A stretch of 5,711 nucleotides of DNA from Bifidobacteriaceae bacterium. GTDB lineage: Bacteria; Actinomycetota; Actinomycetes; Actinomycetales; WQXJ01. The notes under the pieces were generated by a model that saw only the letters and a program-made list of their open reading frames with translations, was not told where the DNA came from and did no database searches. The stretch covers positions 1-5,711 of the forward strand of contig JAISTN010000208.1 in assembly GCA_031272565.1 (NCBI GenBank). Reading direction: 5' to 3'. A program made the position numbers and the translations under genes. Shown piece after piece: positions 4,687 through 5,711 of this stretch (the first letter of the stretch is position 1; every line of letters starts with the position of its first letter).

Positions 4687-5711
4687 CCGCCGTCGGCTGA
4701 GGTATCGAGCCGCAGCAGGGGCACCTGCATTTCGGCCGCCGTCAAGGAGCCGTGGTGGCCCACCATCTTGGCCACCCCGGGCTTTTGCCAGCGTGAATCG
4801 AGCACAATGCCGTTCGCGGCCAGCGCCACCACCACATCCCCCACCATGGGTTCGACCCGGCCGTCCAGGCCGCCAAAGAGCGGCGCCGCCTCGGCCCGGG
4901 CCATGACCCAGGCGGCCTCGCCCAGGACTTCCTGCCAACGCCCGGCCACCGCCGCCGCGTCGTCACAATAGAGGTGCAAAGCCCGCGGTTCGCCCGCCAC
5001 CAGGTTGACGCCATCGGCCAGGGCCGGCAGCCCGGCCAAGTCCCAGACCGGGCCATGGTCTACCATGCCGTGATCCGCTGTCAGCCAAATCCGGCAGTCC
5101 GGTCCGGCCCGCTTGACCAGTTGACCCATCGCCCGGTCTAAGTCTTCCAGTTGGCGGGCCCAGGCACCGGAATGCCAGCCCGCCTGGTGGGCCGCCTTGT
5201 CCAGTTCGCCCCAGTAGAGGTAGACCACTCCGCCCGCCTGGGCCGCGGCCACGGCGGCCGCGACCCGTTCGGAGGGCTGCTTCAGGCCAACAAAGCGCGC
5301 CCCGCGCAGCGATGAGGCGGTCATGGCGGAACCGCCGAAGCGGTCTTCGCCAATGAAGGTGGCGGGCCGCCCAACTGCGGCCAGGCGCTCGAACCAAGTG
5401 GGCAGGGGCTGCCAGACTTCCGGCCGGGTCGGGGTGTCCCACTGGATCAGCACGGCCCGCTGCCCGGTGGCCGGGTCGCGCAGCGAGTAGCCGGCCAGGC
5501 CGGTCCGGCCGGGCGCCTGGCCCGTGCCGAAGGTCCCCAGGGCGGTCACCGTGGTGGAAGGAAAGGTGCTGACCAGTTGGTAGGACTCGGCGCTGGCCAA
5601 GCGGGGCGCGTGGCCGGCCCGGGCCCGCAGGCAGGCCTCACCCAGGCCGTCGGCCAGGACTACTATGACGCTGCGTCCGGTGGCGGCGGCAATGTGCGCG
5701 GTTGGTGGTGG
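4683..5711 (-). CDS. alkaline-phosphatase-superfamily protein, nucleotide pyrophosphatase/phosphodiesterase type (partial, N-terminus off the window)
   Basis: The reading frame is open to the right edge; 342 residues are visible, ending in TAG at 4685-4683. Numbered from the edge, the metal-site residues of the superfamily appear in order: VIVVLADGLG (15-24) with Asp21, FPSTT (50-54) with the probable Thr nucleophile Thr54, YWGELDKAAH (166-175) with Asp171 and His175, TADHGMVDHG (211-220) with Asp213 and His214, and GHHGSLTAAE (318-327) with His319 or His320. The complete two-metal set implies an active phosphodiesterase or phosphatase; the substrate cannot be told. No membrane segment is seen in the visible part. 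A TTG at 5600 is not the true start, because the Asp21 motif lies upstream of it. Convergent with sepH; from memory this neighbour pair is seen in other actinobacteria. Only a few N-terminal residues are likely missing. Confidence 0.9.
   Translation of the reverse strand, partial: PPPTAHIAAATGRSVIVVLADGLGEACLRARAGHAPRLASAESYQLVSTFPSTTVTALGTFGTGQAPGRTGLAGYSLRDPATGQRAVLIQWDTPTRPEVWQPLPTWFERLAAVGRPATFIGEDRFGGSAMTASSLRGARFVGLKQPSERVAAAVAAAQAGGVVYLYWGELDKAAHQAGWHSGAWARQLEDLDRAMGQLVKRAGPDCRIWLTADHGMVDHGPVWDLAGLPALADGVNLVAGEPRALHLYCDDAAAVAGRWQEVLGEAAWVMARAEAAPLFGGLDGRVEPMVGDVVVALAANGIVLDSRWQKPGVAKMVGHHGSLTAAEMQVPLLRLDTSADGG

Noticed and set aside
3976..4938. A 320-codon open frame on the minus strand antisense to sepH and running into the phosphatase gene
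   Set aside because: It is Gly/Arg/Pro-rich with no recognisable domain, as expected of a shadow frame in very GC-rich coding DNA; both overlapped genes have clear homologues in other frames.
5598..5600. TTG at 5600 as the start of the phosphatase gene
   Set aside because: The frame continues open to the window edge and the upstream part holds the conserved metal-binding LADGLG motif, so the real start is beyond 5711.

Overview
The window is chromosomal DNA from a high-GC Gram-positive bacterium of the Actinomycetota. GC content is very high, with strong G/C preference at third codon positions. Several genes belong to families found essentially only in actinobacteria: SepH (DUF3071), DUF4193, DUF3710 and DUF3159. 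No species can be named. The dUTPase has the classical motif V instead of the mycobacterial form, which argues against Mycobacterium. I see no mobile element, CRISPR array, tRNA, rRNA or plasmid signature. Coding density is about 97 percent, and the only gaps are 67 and 100 bases.

Layout. From about 3461 down to the left edge, six genes run leftward on the minus strand: an inositol-monophosphatase-family enzyme (suhB-like), a small DUF4193 Zn-ribbon protein, dUTPase (dut), a DUF3710 protein, a small OB-fold protein and a DUF3159 membrane protein that is cut by the window start. The last five are joined by four consecutive stop/start overlaps, so they form a tight, probably translationally coupled operon. 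From 3562 rightward on the plus strand lies sepH, which encodes a cell-division protein that acts on FtsZ. It diverges from suhB across a 100-base region and converges, with overlapping stop codons, on an alkaline-phosphatase-superfamily enzyme. That enzyme enters from the right edge on the minus strand and lacks its N-terminus here.

How the genes fit together. From memory, the set suhB, DUF4193, dut, DUF3710, OB-fold, DUF3159 matches the Mycobacterium tuberculosis block Rv2701c, Rv2699c, Rv2697c, Rv2696c, Rv2694c, Rv2693c, although there other genes (e.g. Rv2698, Rv2700) are interspersed. The only clear biochemistry in the operon is removal of dUTP to keep uracil out of DNA. The OB-fold protein may bind nucleic acid, and the roles of DUF3710, DUF3159 and DUF4193 are not known. 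SepH ties the right half to Z-ring assembly. The window is therefore mainly a conserved housekeeping locus. Its unexplained part is the coupled DUF4193-dut-DUF3710-OB-DUF3159 module, along with repeat structure in the divergent suhB/sepH promoter region.
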